DNA of 64,000 nucleotides, taken from positions 298,976,362 through 299,040,361 of the forward strand of contig CM022303.1 of NCBI GenBank assembly GCA_011799875.1, in the 5' to 3' direction. The DNA is from Thinopyrum elongatum. Taxonomy: Eukaryota; Streptophyta; Magnoliopsida; Poales; Poaceae. This document shows, one piece after another, positions 10,153 to 21,603 of this stretch. The notes beneath the pieces are model-generated. The model did not search any database and had not been told where the DNA came from. It worked only from the letters and a program-made list of their open reading frames with translations. A program made the translations under genes and the position numbers. Position 1 is the stretch's first letter; every line of letters begins with the position of its first letter.

Positions 10153-13100
10153 TGTGATGCCCCCGGTTCAATCGTACACTAATCATACACGCAAACGTGT
10201 ACGATCAAGCCAGGGACTCACGGGAAGATATCACAACACAACTCTAAACACAAATAAACGGAGGTCCACAATATTACAGACCAGGGATCCGAAGATCCGA
10301 ATACATAAGTCAGTCATACAAATAATATCTGGGTACAGACATAGTTAGACAAGTTATGCCTTAAGAAGGCTAGCACAAACAGCGACACTAGATCGAAAGG
10401 CGTTGGCCTCCTGCCTGGGAGCCTCCGATCCTACTCCTGGTCAGCTGGCTCGATCCAGTAGTACGTGCCCTCTGGACCCGCCTGGTAGTAGGCTCCGGTG
10501 GTGGCGTCTGGCTCCTGGACTCCATCGTCTGGTGTATCATCAAGGTGGGGTATATGGGGGAAAAGAGAAAATAAAGCAACCGTGAGTACTCATCCGAAGT
10601 ACTCAGCAAGCAAGGATCTGTACTACATATGCAACATTATCAATGGAGAAAAGGCTGTATATGTGGACTGGGCTGCAGAAATGCCAGAATAGAGAGAAAG
10701 GCCTAGTCCTATCGAAGACTAGCATCTTCAAACATCTTCTCAAAGCCATCATCTTGCAGCAGTAGAAGAGAGTAGAATAGCATTTTATTTAGCAAACATG
10801 TTGAAGTACAGCTCAAAGATCCTTCCTCGACTCCCAGCGAGAAAGTAATCCCGAAGCTTCAATTAAGTAACAAGTATCCAGTTTAAGTAGTAGATCGGGA
10901 TACACAAACTGAGCGTCCTTTACCGTAGGACCGGCTATCGATAGAAGATTCATCCCTGCAGGGGGGCACTACTGTTACCCAACACGCTCGATCAACTCTG
11001 GCCGGACATACTTGCTGGGTAATGCCCGTCCTCGGAAGATCAACACGAAGCAGCGCTCTACCTAGGCTCAGCAGAGAGGTCAGCACGCCGGACTAACCTA
11101 TGCACCCAGGGGTCTCGGGCCATCGCCCTGGGCACCCTGCGCGTTGCGTGGCTGGCCGGGGTGCAGGCGCGACACTGAACTCGCCAGTGAAGTATCCAGC
11201 CCAATCCCGACGATCAGCCCGCACGGTGAATCGTGACGTCTGATAAGCTTTCGGCGAAACGTACATCGCAGAGGGCCCCATAACCATTATCCCGCGTGGT
11301 GGCAGTGCGTATAGGGCACGTCGACCCACTCAGATCACACACCCTAATCCAATAGGCTCAATTAGTATCTAGCGGAGACAATCAGAGTCTCTGATGCTCC
11401 GCCACAATGTCACACTCGAGTGCCCTTCCGGCACACCCGAAATCATAGATCCCCAGCGGGTACCCACCAGGGTGGACCCGCCTGTGAAAAAGGTCAAGTA
11501 ACCGTGTGGTCATAATCATCAGGGTGAACGTAAGAGGTATCACCCTCGAGGTTCACACTGAGGGGTTGCACGACAGAGTCGTATCGGACATGGAGAAGGA
11601 GGAATCACCCTCGATGACCACGACCGTACAGCTATGCTGTAGAGTATTCATCAGGAGTGCGTTACGAGGTATCACCCTCGGCACTCGATAGTTACTACGC
11701 AGAGTCGTACAACTAAGGGGGGTGTGAAGTGAGGCGTCTGTCTCTGATCGACGATCACGTTGATCGAGTCGTTGATGAACAAGCAGGGGCGACAAAGTAA
11801 GGTGGTGGGGTCACAGATGGGTCATACCAACCTATACTAAACAGTTTATCATAGGCAGGTAAGATAGCAATGAACAGGTTACAACAACAGGCTATGCATC
11901 AGAATAGGAGCATACATTAACAGTAGCGAAATCTAATGCAAGCAGGAGAATAGAATGGGCGATATCTGGAATGCTCAAGGGGGGGGCTTGCCTGGTTGCT
12001 CTGGCAAGAGAGGGAGGTCGTCAACGGGCTGCTCGTCGGTAGAGTAGTCGTAACCTGGTGCAGCGTCGTCGGTCTCGGCGTCTATCGAGAGAGAAGGAGG
12101 GGGAGAGAAACAATAAATTCACAGCAATAATGCAAACAATATGTATGACATGCCTAAATGATATGCCGGGGTGTTCTACTGCCTAACTAAACGATTTAGT
12201 TAATTTAGGAATTTATTTGGATTTATTTAATTAAAGTTGGGCACTATTCATTTACTGAAATCGGTCTAAAAGTTCAATGTTCTTATAGCTGCGGGCGTCT
12301 GACGGGAATACGGAGGGCGTATCCGGGCTCGTATCGTCGTTCTGAGCAAGTTTCATGTATAAAATATTTTCATCGGAGATACGGTTTAAAAGATATGATT
12401 TTCTAAAGTTTTTATTAATTTCTGAAATTTAATTAATTATTTAATTCAACATTATCCGAAATAGTGATTGATGACGTCAGCATGACATCATGCTGACGTC
12501 AGCAGCCACCTGACAGGGTGGGTCCCACCTGTCATAGGCTGTCAGGTTAATTAGGTTTAATTAATTTAATTACTGATTAATTAACACTAATTAGTTAATT
12601 AGATTAACCTAATCAGGATTAATTAACTAATTAATTAACTAATTAATTATTTAATTAATTATTTTATTTATCTTTATTTTTATTTTCTTAAAATCGTTTC
12701 TGGGCCGTGGGCCCCATTTGTCAGCGTCACAGGGGGGTTCGGGCCCCACTGGGCAGTGGCCCAGGGGCGGACACGTCCGGGGCGTGCCCCTTTTGAGACC
12801 GGACATGTCCGGTGCCCAAAGGGGACGCACGGGCGGGCGCGGGCGCGTCCAGGGTGCGCCCGGGCGCTGGCCACGGGCGCCGGCGAGGCGCGGCTGGACG
12901 GGTCGGTGGTGAGCGCGGGGCCACGGCGAGCGATGCGGGCGAGGTGTGGGGGCGCGCGCGCGTGCGGGTGGCCGCGGCGAGCGGAGGCAGAGGCGAGAGG
13001 ACGAGCGGCAGCGGCGGCTGGAGTGGGCGCCAGCGGGGCGCGCGCAGCGCGGTCGGGCGCGAGCCGGGGCGCGGCGACGCGTGAGCATGCGCGCAGCGCG

Positions 13101-14227
13101 GTGAGCGGCGGCACGGGGGCGCGGTGCGCGCGGCGAGGTGCGGGAGCAGAGAGGGGGAAAGAGGCCCGAGGCCTCACCGTGCCCGTAGGGACGGGGCAGC
13201 GGGGGGTCGGGGTGGTCGACGGGGACGACGGCGACGGGGAGGCAGGCCGGCGGGGAGGCGCGGGCTCCGGGCGGCGGCAAGGTCGTCGCGGCGTCGGGCG
13301 ACGGGATCGGGGGTTTGCCCCGATCCGGATCCAGTCGAGGGAGGGGGCGACCGAGCGCCAGGCGGCTGGTCGGGGAAGAGGAGAGGACGGGGCGACGTCG
13401 GTGTGGCGGCGGCGTCGGCGCTGGCCGATCGGCGCGGGAGCGGGGCGGCGTCGGCGAGCGGCGTCGGCGACGGGGCCGTTCCCGCGATCCCGATCCCGAT
13501 CTGGATCGGGAGGTGGGGGCTGACGAGGGGAGGCGGCGACGGGCGGGTCGGCACGGCGTAGGCGACGGGGCGGACGGGATCGGAGATCCCGATCCAGACA
13601 GGGGGGAGGAGAGGAGCGAGGGGAGTGGGGGGGGGGGGGTGGGGATTAGGGTTGGTCGGCTGGGGGCCATATAGGCCAGGGGGGGGGCACAAGTGGGCCG
13701 GCCGGCTGGGCTTCGGCCCAGTTGGGCCGGAGGAGGGGGGGGGGTCCCTTTTCTTCTTTTCTGTTTCATTTTTCTTTATCTTTTTCTTTATTCTCCTTTC
13801 TCAGTTTAGTAAATAGTCAGGCCTCAAAATGGTTTTTTGTAAAACATGAGACCTAGTTCATAAATACTAGTGCATTATTCCCTAACACCCAAAATTAGTT
13901 TGGACAAAACATAATTCCATATTTATTTCAGATTTAATAAATGGTTATTAAATATTATCTTTATCCACTGTTTGAGGTTGTTCGAGTCACTTATCCAATT
14001 CCAATGATGTTGGTTTCAATTTTAGAATAGCCTCTGGAATATTTGCTATATATCTGACATTTTAGCTCCTATGTTGGACAACTTTCATATTCCACTTTCA
14101 TTTAATTTTTGAATTTGACTTAGGAGTTGAAATGCAATGTGATGCTAATGATGATTATGCACTGTTGATCATGCTAACATGTCATTATCAAAAGTGATTA
14201 CTGTTGCTAATCACCGGGGGTGTTACA
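10153..14227 (-). repeat. 5' LTR of the chromovirus (4075 bp)
   Basis: Plus-strand start TGTGATGCCCCCGG, end GGGGTGTTACA. It repeats all subfeatures of the left LTR: hairpin (about 10169-10203), three ATCACCCTCGA motifs (11534, 11599, 11666), the TGACGTCA palindrome (12472-12501), the TTAATTAA tract and the GC-rich block with the 38-bp inverted repeat 12787-12824. Relative to the left LTR it lacks about 15 bp in the GC-rich block. As the promoter LTR, its sense U3 starts at 14227. Confidence 0.93.
12472..12501. promoter_or_regulatory. Palindrome with two TGACGTCA sites, promoter LTR
   Basis: A perfect 14-bp inverted repeat with a 2-bp spacer, about 1.73 kb into the sense LTR. Its position on the promoter-proximal side of the AT-rich tract and the presence of two CRE-type octamers make it a candidate enhancer. 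Not tested. Confidence 0.5.
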
Positions 14228-14232
14228 TAAAG
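14228..14232. repeat. Target-site duplication TAAAG, right copy
   Basis: Exact partner of 219-223; the host gag codons resume here. Confidence 0.93.
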
Positions 14233-15562
14233 TTGACTCATCTCCAGTCCCATCTTTATCAAGATTTATATTAGCAAACAAAGATTCAATAGGAGTCACA
14301 CCAATCACTTTAAGATCTTCATCATTATTTTCACAAAAACTAGAAGAACATGCTTTTACAAACCAATCTCGCTTAGCACGCATCCTAGCGGTTCTTTCTT
14401 TACATTCATCCATAGAAATTTTAATAGCTTTCAGAGATTCATTAATATCATGCTTGGGTGGCATACATCTCATCTTCAAAGAATCAATCTCAAGAGAAAT
14501 CTTATCAACGTTCCTAGCCAAGTCATCAATCTTAAACAATTTTTCTTCTACCATAGCATTGATTTTTTTTTGAGAATTAATGAAATCTTTAATATTATTC
14601 TCAAGGTCAGAGGGTATTTTATTATAATTTCCATCAGAATTGTTGTAGGAATTACCATAATTATTAGAAGAATTACTAGGAAACGGCCTAGGGTTGAAAT
14701 TACCTCTATAAGCATTATTACCAAAATTGTTCCTACCAACAAAATTCACATCCATAGATTCATTATTATTCTCAATCAAAGTGGACAAAGGCATATCATT
14801 AGTATCAATAGGAGCACTCTTACTAGCAAACAATTTCATAAGTTCATCCATCTTTCCACTCAAAGTATTAATTTCTCCAATCGCATGCACTTTTTTACTA
14901 GTGGAAGATCTTTCGGCATGCCATTGAGAGTAATTTACCATAATATTATCTAGGAGTTTAGTAGCTTCTCCTAATGTAATTTCCATAAAAGTACCTCCCG
15001 CGGTGGAATCTAAAAGATTTCTAGATGCAAAATTCAATCTGGCATAAATTTTTTGTATGATCATCCATAAACTTAAACCATGAGTAGGGCAATTTCTTAT
15101 CATCAATTTCATCCTCTCCCAAGATTGCGCAACATGTTCATGATCAAGTTGCTTAAAATTAATTATATCGTTCCTAAGGGAGATGACCTTAGCGGGAGGA
15201 AAATACTTGGAAATAAAAGCATCTTTACACTTATTCCACGAATCAATACTATTTTTAGGCAAAGATGAAAACCAAGTTTTAGCACAATCTCGTAGTGAGA
15301 ACGGAAATAGCTTCAATTTAACAATATCCATATCCACATCTTTTTTCTTTTGCATATCACACAACTCAACGAAAGTATTTAGATGGGATGTGGCATCTTC
15401 ATTAGGAAGACCGGAAAATTGTTCTTTCATAACAAGATTCAACAAAGCGGCATTAATTTCATAAGATTCTGCACTAGTGGCGGGAGCAATCGGAGTACTA
15501 ATAAAATCATTATTATTATTAGTGTTGGAAAAGTCACACAACTTGCTATTTTCTTGAGACAT
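14228..15562 (-). CDS. gag: Gag of the outer Athila-like element, N-terminal part
   Basis: The frame starts at the ATG at 15562 (MSQENSKLCDF) and runs to the insertion point, about 445 codons; it resumes in frame at 223. The capsid region has CAKTWFSSLPKNSIDSW, followed by KDAFISKYFPPAKV, typical of plant gypsy gag. An Asn-rich linker (about 14630-14760) with NNFGNNAYRGNFNPRPFPSN replaces the usual basic linker, and no CCHC knuckle is seen in the visible part. A helical segment with ENNIKDFINSQKKINAMVEE follows. The frame has no stop on either side of the insertion, so the host element looked intact here when it was hit. The apparent C-terminus CNTPGD is read from the inserted LTR and is not native. 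Confidence 0.85.
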
Positions 15563-15770
15563 TGTGACAAAGCAAGCAATCTAGCACACAAGCAAACGGA
15601 AAGCAAACGAAAAGACGAACGAAAGAAGGGCGAATAAAAAGGAAAATATTTTTGTGTTTTTCTGAAAACATTTTAGAAGTGGGGGAGAGGAAAACGAGAA
15701 GCAAATGATAAATAATGTAAGTGCAAGAGATGAGAGTTTATGATAGGTACTTGGTAGGCTTGATGTAGAA
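15563..15770. other. Leader of the outer element between primer site and gag
   Basis: About 210 bp with no ORF; A-rich sequence around 15600-15680 upstream of the gag ATG. Confidence 0.6.
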
Positions 15771-15790
15771 CCTCCCCGGCAATGGCGCCA
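15771..15790 (-). other. Primer binding site, tRNA-Asp type
   Basis: Sense TGGCGCCATTGCCGGGGAGG starts 11 bases from the LTR end, the arrangement typical of Athila-lineage elements in wheat (commonly TGGCGCCGTTGCCGGGGA). Confidence 0.8.
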
Positions 15791-15801
15791 GAAATTCTTC
15801 C

Positions 15802-17374
15802 TGCTACTTCTTGAGCTTGCGTTGATTTTTCCCTTGAAGAGGAAAGGTGATGCAACAAAGTAGAGATAAGTATTTCCCTCAGTTAAGAACCAAGGTATCA
15901 ATCCAGTAGGAGGCACAAGCAAGTCTCCAATCTATGCACCTGCACAAACTAACAAACACTTGCACACAACGCGAAAAAAGGGGTTGTCAATCCCTTCATG
16001 GTCACGAACAAGAGTGAGATCTAATAGAGATAGGTATAAAAGATAAATAAAAGTGCCAACTAAAGTAAATATAAATAAAGTGCAGCAAAGTATTTTTAGG
16101 TTTTTTGGTTTATAGATATGAAAATATATGATGGGAAATAGACCCGGGGGCCATAGGTTTCAATAGAGGCTTCTCTCTTGAAGATAGCATACGGTGGGTA
16201 AACAAATTACTGTTGAGCAATTGATAGAAAATCTCAAAGTTATGATGATATCTAGGGCAATGATCATGAATATAGGCATCATGTCCGTAACAAGTAGACC
16301 GACTCCTGCCTGCATCTACTACTATTACTCCACACATCGACCGCTATCCAGCATGCATCTAGAGTATCAAGTTCATAAGAACGGAGTAACACCTTAAGTA
16401 AGATGACATGATGTAGAGGGATAAACTCAAGAAATATGATATAAACCCCATCTTTTTATCCTTGATGGCAACAATACAATACGTGCCTCGCTACCCCTTC
16501 TGTCACTGGGTGAGGACACCGCAAGATTGAACCCAAAACTAAGCACCTCTCTCATTGCAAGAAAAACCAATCTAGTTGGCCAAACCAAACCGATAGTTCG
16601 AAGAGAAATACAAAGATATATTAATCATGCATAAAAGAGTTCAGAGAAGACTCAAATAATAGATAATCTGGTCATAAATCCACAATTCATCAGATCTCAA
16701 CAAATGCACCGCAAAAGAGTATTACATCGAATAGATCTCCAAGAATATCAAGGAGAACATTGTATTGAAGATCAAAGAGAGAGAAGAAGCCATCTAGGTA
16801 CTAGCTATTGACTCGTAGGTCTGTGGTAAACTACTCACGCATCATCGGAAGGGTAGCAAGATTGATGTAGAGGCCCTCCGTGATCGAATCCCCCTTCGGC
16901 AGGTCGCCGGAAAAGGTCCCAAGATGGGATCTCACGGGAACACAGGCTTGTGGTGGCGGAAAAGTATTTTTGTGGACGCTTCTAATGTTTGGGGAATATT
17001 TTGGAATTTATAGAGGTGGAACTAGGGTTGGAGGACACCTGAGGGGCCCACAAGCCCTCAGGACGCCCCCAGGGGCGTGCCTAGAGGCTTGTGGCCTCCT
17101 CGGGACTCTTCTGGTCCTCTCTCCAAGTCACGTAGGTGTCTTCTGGTCCAAGAAAAATCATCTTGAAAGTTTTATTCCATTTGGACTCCGTTTGATATTC
17201 CTTTTCTGTAAAACTCAAAACAAGGAAAAAACAGAAACTGGCACTGGGCTCTAGGTTAATAGGTTAGTCCCAAAAATAATATAAAATAACATATTAATGC
17301 ATATAAAACATCTTAAACAAATAATATAATAGCATGGAACAATAAAAAAATATAGATACGTTGGAGACGTATCA
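15802..17374 (-). repeat. 5' LTR of the outer Athila-like element (1573 bp)
   Basis: In sense orientation it starts TGATACGTCTCCAACGTATC and ends GTAGCA next to the primer site. The start resembles the WHAM/Sabrina group of wheat gypsy elements as I remember them; which one is not decided. The partner LTR is outside the window, so age cannot be judged. The sequence right of 17374 is no longer element DNA. Confidence 0.8.
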
Positions 17375-17690
17375 GCACCCACAAAGGTTCTTCCAAGGTG
17401 AAACAGCCCATCTGCGACATGAGAGAGCGCACCATGGGTCTGTGCTCTTCCAACTGGAAGGATCCCGTCCATGACATGTGAGGCAACATCCTATCAACAA
17501 ATCTTACCTTTTCTAGCTTGCCAACCCGTACCCTTTGTTGTAGTAGCTTTTGCCATGTGTTTTAACTGTGCCGTGTTTAATTATTTCAGTTATGCAAAAA
17601 CGTAATGTTCAATAGGGCTATGTGATGTTTAAGTATGAATTGTCCACTTTAGTTTCACGAATGACTATATTTGTTTGTTTATAGTGAGTA
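17375..17690. other. Flank of the outer element, no gene recognised
   Basis: Low-copy-looking sequence with a short frame on the plus strand around 17420-17480 that ends early. It may be the 5' part of the B3-like locus that follows, but nothing supports a start. Confidence 0.4.
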
Positions 17691-17895
17691 GATGCCTTGT
17701 TTATCTGTATTTGGTTGTTAGGTTGGTTGCAGTGAGCATTTGTCCAGTTTTCAAGCAGATACATTGTTTATTTGTATTTGCTTGTTAGGTTGGTTGTAGT
17801 GAGCATTTTTCCAGTTTTCAAGCATATGCCCTGTTTATCTGTATTTTCTTGTTAGGTTGGTTGCAGTGAGACTTTGTCCAGTTTTCAATGGCTAT
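17690..17895. repeat. 67-bp tandem repeat, about three copies
   Basis: TTGTTAGGTTGGTTG recurs at 17715, 17782 and 17849, an exact 67-bp period, with CCAGTTTTCAAGCA in each unit. Looser copies of GGCTATATTTGGTT continue to about 18150, suggesting an older and longer array. Confidence 0.75.
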
Positions 17896-18466
17896 ATTTG
17901 GTTGTTATACTGATCATGTATACCTTGTTTATTTCAGTCATTCACAATGTGATGTTCATTTCGTGCAAGTCGGAACTGTGCCGCTAGATTTCATCAATAG
18001 CAGTTTGAATGGCTATATTTGGTTCCAGTTATGCCTGGTGTAGTTAACACATGCCCTTTATTTCAGTTTTACACATTTATCCAGTGTGATGTTTAAGCAT
18101 GAGCTACGTTCTATTCATTTTCAACAATACCAGTTTCAATTGCAATATTTGATGGCTGTTAAGCCTGTTGTAGGTAACATTCCCTTCCATTTTATATCCG
18201 CTTTAACAGCATGCTGAAACCAACACATTCAAGCTATCATTTGGAGATGATGTCGTTTACCTTAGCTATATTTGTTTGATATTAAGGTTGCTGTACTTAT
18301 CATGCCTTTCCAGTACTTATGCAGGACAATAACGGGAGTGGCCAGCATTTTTCGCCGATGTTAGTTTCATCCCTCGGCTTGTACTCCCCCGTCATTTCAT
18401 GATGTAGTGCATATAGATCCAGGCCTGGACACTTGTTAGCTTCTAATATCGACTTGTTGCTTGTAG

Positions 18467-18993
18467 GTACATATGCCCTTGGCAAAGATCCACGCATCAA
18501 CCCTTTTTGTGTATGCGGCAATGAGATATTCATGAACAAGCAACAAGTGAGGAAACTGATAAGGATTATTAGCAAAAAGATACGAACAGTGGCAAGCAAA
18601 TTATCTGTTTATGCTCTATCCAACACAATAGTGAGCTGTCGGATGGTAACTACAAATTCTGCAGCCTTCTCTTTTTACTGCCCATAATGAGTTGTTAGAC
18701 AACAATGTCTGAATCTTTTTTGTTCGCAGTGGTTCCCAAAGCAGTTTACTCAAGATTACCTCGCAAAGTACATGATTGGTGGACATGCAATGAAGGTTAA
18801 ATTATTTCATCCAGACTACAATGAGCATCGAGAAGTCCTAATGAATACAGTGAAGGATGGGCGGGCGGCCATCACAAGGGGTTGGCCTAGAGTCGTGCGC
18901 TCATTACGCATGGAGGAGGGCACAATATGGGCATTCCGCTTCACCTTCTCCAGCAACCAGAATGTCTTTCGCCTCTCCCTTTACAGTCTTTAG
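18467..18993 (+). CDS. B3-domain-like protein, two exons (18467-18645, 18730-18993), 5' end unknown
   Basis: Two exons join in phase 0 across an 84-bp intron with a consensus donor (ATG|GTAACT at 18646) and acceptor (TTCGCAG at 18729). The last exon reads WFPKQFTQDYLAKYMIGG and later GRAAITRGWPRVVRSL and FRLSLYSL, then stops at 18991-18993. The pattern of hydrophobic strand, R-GW turn, L-x-x-G and F-x-F resembles plant B3 DNA-binding domains of the REM type, where this half contacts DNA in the nucleus. Exon 1 has NKQQVRKLIRIISKKIR. A 3' splice site precedes 18467, but I could not fix a start codon, so more upstream exons are needed or the locus is a fragment. It sits directly before CACTA terminal sequence. 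Alternative: a transposon-captured gene piece. Confidence 0.5.
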
Positions 18994-19159
18994 TACAACT
19001 ATGGTTCATCATTCTTTACTTGGTGCTTCTGTAGTTCTTCAGTATATGTACCTATGCATCGAATTATGCATTCGTGGTTGAACCTATATTTGTAATAAAC
19101 ATGGTTCAATATGAAATAAGTGATTGCCTACTTTCAAATTCAAAATATGTGATTTTTAA

Positions 19160-19912
19160 ATGTAGGGATTAAAATAGGGATAAATTTGGGATTACACCGC
19201 ACACGGTTTGCGAAGGCAAAATGTCTGTGATAAACGTGGAGATCATACACGTTTCTCGGATCCACTACGTGTGCGATCAATCTCTACTGCACACACGATC
19301 AGCCAAGAAAAAATGTGTGAGATTAACAACAGCATCGCACACAGTTCCTTCTTATTAAATATTTGCGAAAGTCACCTTATCACACACGCTTGGAAATTAT
19401 GGACCGTTTATGATGTTGTGCACATCGCAAACATTTGGCCATAGAAGAACGCGTGCGATAGGTCTTCATCCGACGTAGGTATGACGGATGAATCGTGTGG
19501 GATATATTCAAGCTTCGCATACAATTTTATAGGGACAGCTGTATGCACTCTTACATCAAATCGCATACAGTCGAGGAAAAGTAAATATGTGTGATTGTTT
19601 GCTTATCGTACACATTCTATAATCATGAACTGTTTGTGTTGGGTCGCGCAACATAAACGTAGCACCACAGAATACTGACTGCGATGGCAATGAGAGCACA
19701 AACGAGTAGCAAGGATGGAGCGTTTGGGATATTCTAAATATCAGAAACAGTTTCATAGGGATAGCTGTATGCATCATGGCTCCCTATCCCTGACGGTTTT
19801 TGGGTCGCATGGGAAGGACCCCCCTATCGCACACACTCACTTGGCGACAGTTCAAAATGCCATCACAGAAAGGGGTTAAAAACCGTTTGTATAGCACCTC
19901 GCTGTACTAGTG
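19160..19912. mobile_element. Terminal part of a CACTA (En/Spm) element
   Basis: Read on the minus strand from 19912 it begins CACTAGTACAGCGAGGTG, a CACTA-type end, followed by AAACGGTTTTTAACCCC and repeated subterminal words of the CGTGTGCGAT/ATCGCACACG type (19260-19280, 19450, 19830). The other terminus and a 3-bp duplication could not be found, so it is a truncated or deletion derivative. No transposase frame lies inside. Confidence 0.65.
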
Positions 19913-20338
19913 ATAGTATTGTATCATGCCAAGTTTCACTGTTTTTTTTACTTCATTTATATATTGCTTCATTTTTTCTAAAATCATGCAAAAACTCCGG
20001 ATGGATATACCACATGAATGAGTTGAATATTTCATCCATTTTCAACACATGAGCTCAAATTATATATATGTATGTATATATATATATTTGTGTGTGTGTA
20101 CAGTACACACACACACACTTTAATATATTTTACTACATTTTTAGAGCTTATTTGATACACATGTAGTTAAAATGGGATCACTTTCAATAATTACGCCAAA
20201 AATCATTTAATGCATACTACATAGTGAAACATATATCCATCTACATTTTTACATTATTAGAATAAAAATATATCGAACACATGACTCTCTGCCCCACGTG
20301 TAAATTCCGTTCAATGCCACCGGTGAAAGAGCATGGGC
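19913..20338. other. AT-rich intergenic stretch with a microsatellite palindrome
   Basis: No ORF of note. At about 20060-20122 (TA)n passes into (GT)n, then AC-A-GT and (AC)n, so that TGTGTGTGTGTAC and GTACACACACACA form a perfect 13-bp stem with one base between them. Confidence 0.7.
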
Positions 20339-20878
20339 TGTCATGGTTTTGTCACGGCAGATGTCCTCGTGAAAGGACTTAGTCGTGAGGCCATCGCCGT
20401 ACGTTAGTAGCTTGAGCGGGGTTGTTTGGAATCGAAAGACAAGGGTTTACCCAGGTTCGGCCCGTCTCGATGGAGGTAATAGCCTACTTCCTGCTTGATT
20501 GATATTGATGATGATGATCTCGATTACAAGGGTGCAACTTGGCTAACCTAGTACTCGAGAGATTGTAACTTGGTCTTTTTGCCTCAGGGGCTCCCCTTTA
20601 TATACAGGTCGAGGCCCTGGGCTTACAACAGAGTCCGGGTCATACTACGATCCGTATCTTAATGAGTTTCCTACTTGTCTTATTTCCTAAGATAACTACG
20701 ACCCCCTTTGGTGAGCCGCCGCTTTCGGCGTAGGGCCATGAGCCGGCCTACTGAATGAGTCGCCACATGGGCCTTGAGGTCTTGATCGCCATAGCCCATG
20801 TCAAGTATCTCTTCAGGCCGCCACTGGATAACCCGACCCTAAACGGGCGTGTCATACCGTGGGGTTATATCCCCAACA
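20339..20878 (-). repeat. Gypsy LTR remnant (540 bp), probably a 3' LTR
   Basis: It starts TGTCATGG and ends CCCCAACA on the plus strand; in sense orientation TGTTGGGGATATAACCCC, a common start of wheat gypsy LTRs. The adjacent 20879-20888 reads GGGGGCTAA in sense, a polypurine tract, so internal sequence lies to the right. Flanking 5-mers (TGGGC and TTAGC) do not match, so it is not a simple solo LTR. Confidence 0.6.
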
Positions 20879-20888
20879 TTAGCCCCCA

Positions 20889-21603
20889 GATTAACTTGGA
20901 TTCATCCATGTTAATCTTCAGATTGATAAGAATTCCGGGTTATCTTCTCTTTGAATCTGCATCATGGCTGGGTCACGGGTTTCGACTTATGATGCTTCCA
21001 TACTTTGACATTTCTCTTTCTTTTTGAAATGTGACATCATCTTTCGGAATTTCAGGAGCTCAAGTGTGACATCACAATGAATCTTTTGTGTATATCTGTC
21101 AAACCCAAAAATCGAGGCGTCCCTTACTTGAAAAGTTATTGTGTCTCCTCTATTTTCGCGCCTGCTTTTTTCTCTTCTCCTTTCCTTATAAATATAACCG
21201 TAGGGGGTTCTTTTTCCACTTTTACCTTTCACCTCCTTGCTTCTTCTTCTTCCTCGCACCTCAGCCGTCTGCGACCGGAGCTCCACCCCTGCGTGATCGC
21301 GGATTCTCCGGCATTGTCAACTGCTCCTTCCACGTCATGTGCGCTGCCATCGAAGCTGCTCAAGAACGTCCCAGAGGTCTCTGCCGCGTCCAGGTATGCT
21401 TCATTTCCTCTTTTAGATATGTAGCAATCCCCCATATTTTTACCTAGTTCATCAGCTTTCGTCAGTGTTCATTAGCTTATACCACCGTTGTCTGCCGTTT
21501 AGATCTTGATTCAAGTGTACTTCTTGTAGAAATGCTTCAGTGATAGTTGTGACACCATTTTTGCATCCAGAAACTTTATATCTTCGTTAGGTCCTGTGAG
21601 TAG
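20889..21603. other. Remnant of the same gypsy element or of a gene 5' region
   Basis: After the polypurine tract the sequence holds a TATA-like CTTATAAATATAACCG (about 21185), then a pyrimidine-rich stretch and short ORFs on both strands (21077-21424 plus, 21229-21435 minus) with no recognisable domain. The ORFs overlap each other and I do not call them. It ends where the next CACTA element begins. Confidence 0.4.

Larger units (their letters stand above)
224..14227 (-). mobile_element. Complete chromovirus-type Ty3/gypsy LTR retrotransposon, 14.0 kb
   Basis: The element is bounded by near-identical long LTRs (224-4272 and 10153-14227), has TG...CA ends, a perfect TAAAG duplication, a polypurine tract next to the left LTR and a tRNA-iMet primer site next to the right LTR, so it is transcribed right to left. 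Inside are an extra ORF (orf0), then gag-protease-RT-RNase H-integrase with a C-terminal chromodomain. The iMet primer, chromodomain and about 4-kb LTRs fit the Tekay/Del clade of chromoviruses; I do not assign a wheat family name. By eye the LTRs differ by 6 substitutions and 2 single-base indels over the first ~1 kb, pointing to a recent insertion (a few hundred thousand years at the usual grass rate). It landed inside the gag frame of another gypsy element. Confidence 0.93.

Noticed and set aside
20339..20878. Solo LTR with target duplication
   Set aside because: TG and CA ends are present but the flanking 5-mers do not match and a polypurine tract follows, so it is a piece of a longer element.
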